From contig NZ_AAYC01000008.1 of the NCBI RefSeq assembly GCF_000169455.1, forward strand, positions 1-64,000: a DNA stretch of 64,000 nt, in the 5' to 3' direction. This stretch comes from Roseobacter sp. SK209-2-6. Its GTDB lineage: Bacteria > Pseudomonadota > Alphaproteobacteria > Rhodobacterales > Rhodobacteraceae. Positions 63,232 through 64,000 of the stretch are shown here, piece after piece (within the stretch, counting starts at the first letter, position 1; each line of letters opens with the position of its first letter). The translations under genes were made by a program, and so were the position numbers. The notes beneath the pieces are model-generated. The model ran no database searches and was not told the origin of the DNA. It was given only the letters and a program-made list of their open reading frames with translations.

Positions 63232-64000
63232 TTAGCTGAGCGCCGTTTCGCAACGCCCGCAGACGCCTGCGTGGCTGTGACTACCGACATCCGGCAGGAT
63301 CTTCCAGCAGCGCTGGCATTTTTCGCCCTCGGCCTTTTCAAAGACCACGGAAACACCATCGACTTCGGGCATACGGAAGGCCTCGGCCGGAGCGGGGTCA
63401 CCGGTGAGGGTGATATCGGAGGTGATGCAGACATCGGCAAAATTCACCGTGCCCAGTGCCTCCAGAGCTTCAGCGTCGCGTACATGGACAAACGGGTGCG
63501 CCTCGAGCGAGGCACCGATGACCTTGTCAACGCGCTGCACTTCCAGTGCTGCTGTCACCACACGGCGGGCCTGACGGATCTTGGACCATTTGGCCGCCAG
63601 AGGCTCATTCAGCCAATCCGCCGGAGTCGCAGGAATGTCTTGCAGGTGGATCGAACTGTCCTCGCCGGGGAAGCGCTCCAGCCAAACCTCTTCCATGGTG
63701 AAGACCAGGATCGGCGCCAGCCAAGCGGTCAGGCGGTGGAACAGGATATCCAGCACCGAGCGCGCGGCCCGTGCATTCAGCGTGTCGCCATCACAATAAA
63801 GCGCATCCTTGCGGATATCGAAGTAGAAGGCCGAGAGATCCACGGTAGCAAAGTTGAAAATCGCCTGCCAGACCCCGTTGAAATCGAACTTCTGATAGCC
63901 GCTGCGCACCTGATGGTCGAGCTCTGCCAGACGGTGCAGCACCCATTGCTCCAGCTCGGGCATATCGGCAGGTTCTACCCGCTGATCTTCGCTGAAATCA
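63232..64000 (-). CDS. ileS: Isoleucyl-tRNA synthetase, C-terminal part (5' partial)
   Basis: The reading frame continues past the right window edge. The visible 256 residues hold the anticodon-binding domain (ELEQWVLHRLAEL; FDFNGVWQAIFNFATVDLSAFYFDI) and the C-terminal zinc finger (CQRCWKILPDVG then CGRC). The catalytic HIGH and KMSKS motifs lie outside the window. The finger marks the bacterial type IleS. Confidence 0.95.
   Translation of the reverse strand, partial: DFSEDQRVEPADMPELEQWVLHRLAELDHQVRSGYQKFDFNGVWQAIFNFATVDLSAFYFDIRKDALYCDGDTLNARAARSVLDILFHRLTAWLAPILVFTMEEVWLERFPGEDSSIHLQDIPATPADWLNEPLAAKWSKIRQARRVVTAALEVQRVDKVIGASLEAHPFVHVRDAEALEALGTVNFADVCITSDITLTGDPAPAEAFRMPEVDGVSVVFEKAEGEKCQRCWKILPDVGSHSHAGVCGRCETALS

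Noticed and set aside
63180-63440. Upstream extension of the DUF1330 frame
   Set aside because: It crosses the ileS terminator and the ileS coding end; the ATG at 63179 has a good ribosome binding site.
1-64000. Mobile elements, CRISPR arrays, tRNA genes
   Set aside because: No transposase or integrase, no regularly spaced repeats and no cloverleaf with a T-loop motif was seen in the gaps.

Overview
The window reads as chromosome of a marine alphaproteobacterium of the Rhodobacteraceae (Roseobacter group). The grounds are the cbb3 oxidase cluster ccoNOQP/ccoGHIS with fnrL and hemN, a Paracoccus-type membrane-anchored cytochrome c552, a TrcR (DUF1013) regulator, COQ9, an alphaproteobacterial SRP RNA, the dnaX-ebfC-recR neighbourhood, and a catabolic operon for N-methylated amines. 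Both ends cut a gene: a D-Ala-D-Ala carboxypeptidase on the left and ileS on the right. I see no insertion sequence, prophage, CRISPR array or tRNA gene.

Layout. 0-18 kb is a low-oxygen respiration block. It holds ccoGHIS and ccoNOQP, a universal stress protein, the oxygen sensor FnrL and the anaerobic haem enzyme HemN. FNR boxes lie before ccoG, between ccoN and uspA, and between fnrL and hemN. A fourth near-consensus FNR box at 7514-7527 faces no protein gene; it lies just upstream, on the minus strand, of a strongly folded intergenic segment that may be an FnrL-controlled small RNA. LysR genes, a PfkB sugar kinase and an SHMT-like PLP enzyme are interspersed. 18-24 kb is a yejABEF-type peptide ABC transporter. 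24-31 kb carries cytochrome c552, prephenate dehydratase, a GGDEF-EAL protein, the SRP RNA, a nucleotidase and NudC. At 31.7-33 kb a cobalamin riboswitch controls a small cysteine-rich ferredoxin-like protein, followed by a gene broken by two frameshifts. 33.8-37.7 kb is dnaX, a small membrane gene, ebfC, cspA and recR.

37.7-40.5 kb pairs a 2-oxoglutarate-dependent aspartyl/asparaginyl-hydroxylase-like enzyme with a threonine aldolase under a divergent LysR regulator, an arrangement suggesting hydroxylation of an amino acid followed by its cleavage. 40.5-45.4 kb holds trcR, RNase T2, a quinone oxidoreductase, a lower-GC membrane gene, COQ9 and rpsU. 46-56 kb is a translationally coupled operon (MttB-family methyltransferase, two DMGDH-like flavoproteins, class III aminotransferase) with a divergent LysR gene and a perfect 17-bp palindrome between them. 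An acyl-CoA dehydrogenase follows, preceded by a branched intrinsic terminator. 56-60 kb has a LysR regulator divergent from NTF2-like, GST and flavin-reductase-fusion genes. The end holds a chemoreceptor, a DUF1330 protein and ileS.

The items most worth a second look are the candidate FnrL small RNA (about 7.3-7.5 kb), the riboswitch-controlled orphan protein (31.8-32.5 kb), the hydroxylase-aldolase cassette (38.8-40.5 kb), the branched terminator (47.3 kb) and the MttB/DMGDH operon (47.4-56 kb). All functional statements come from reading motifs by eye; no database search was run.
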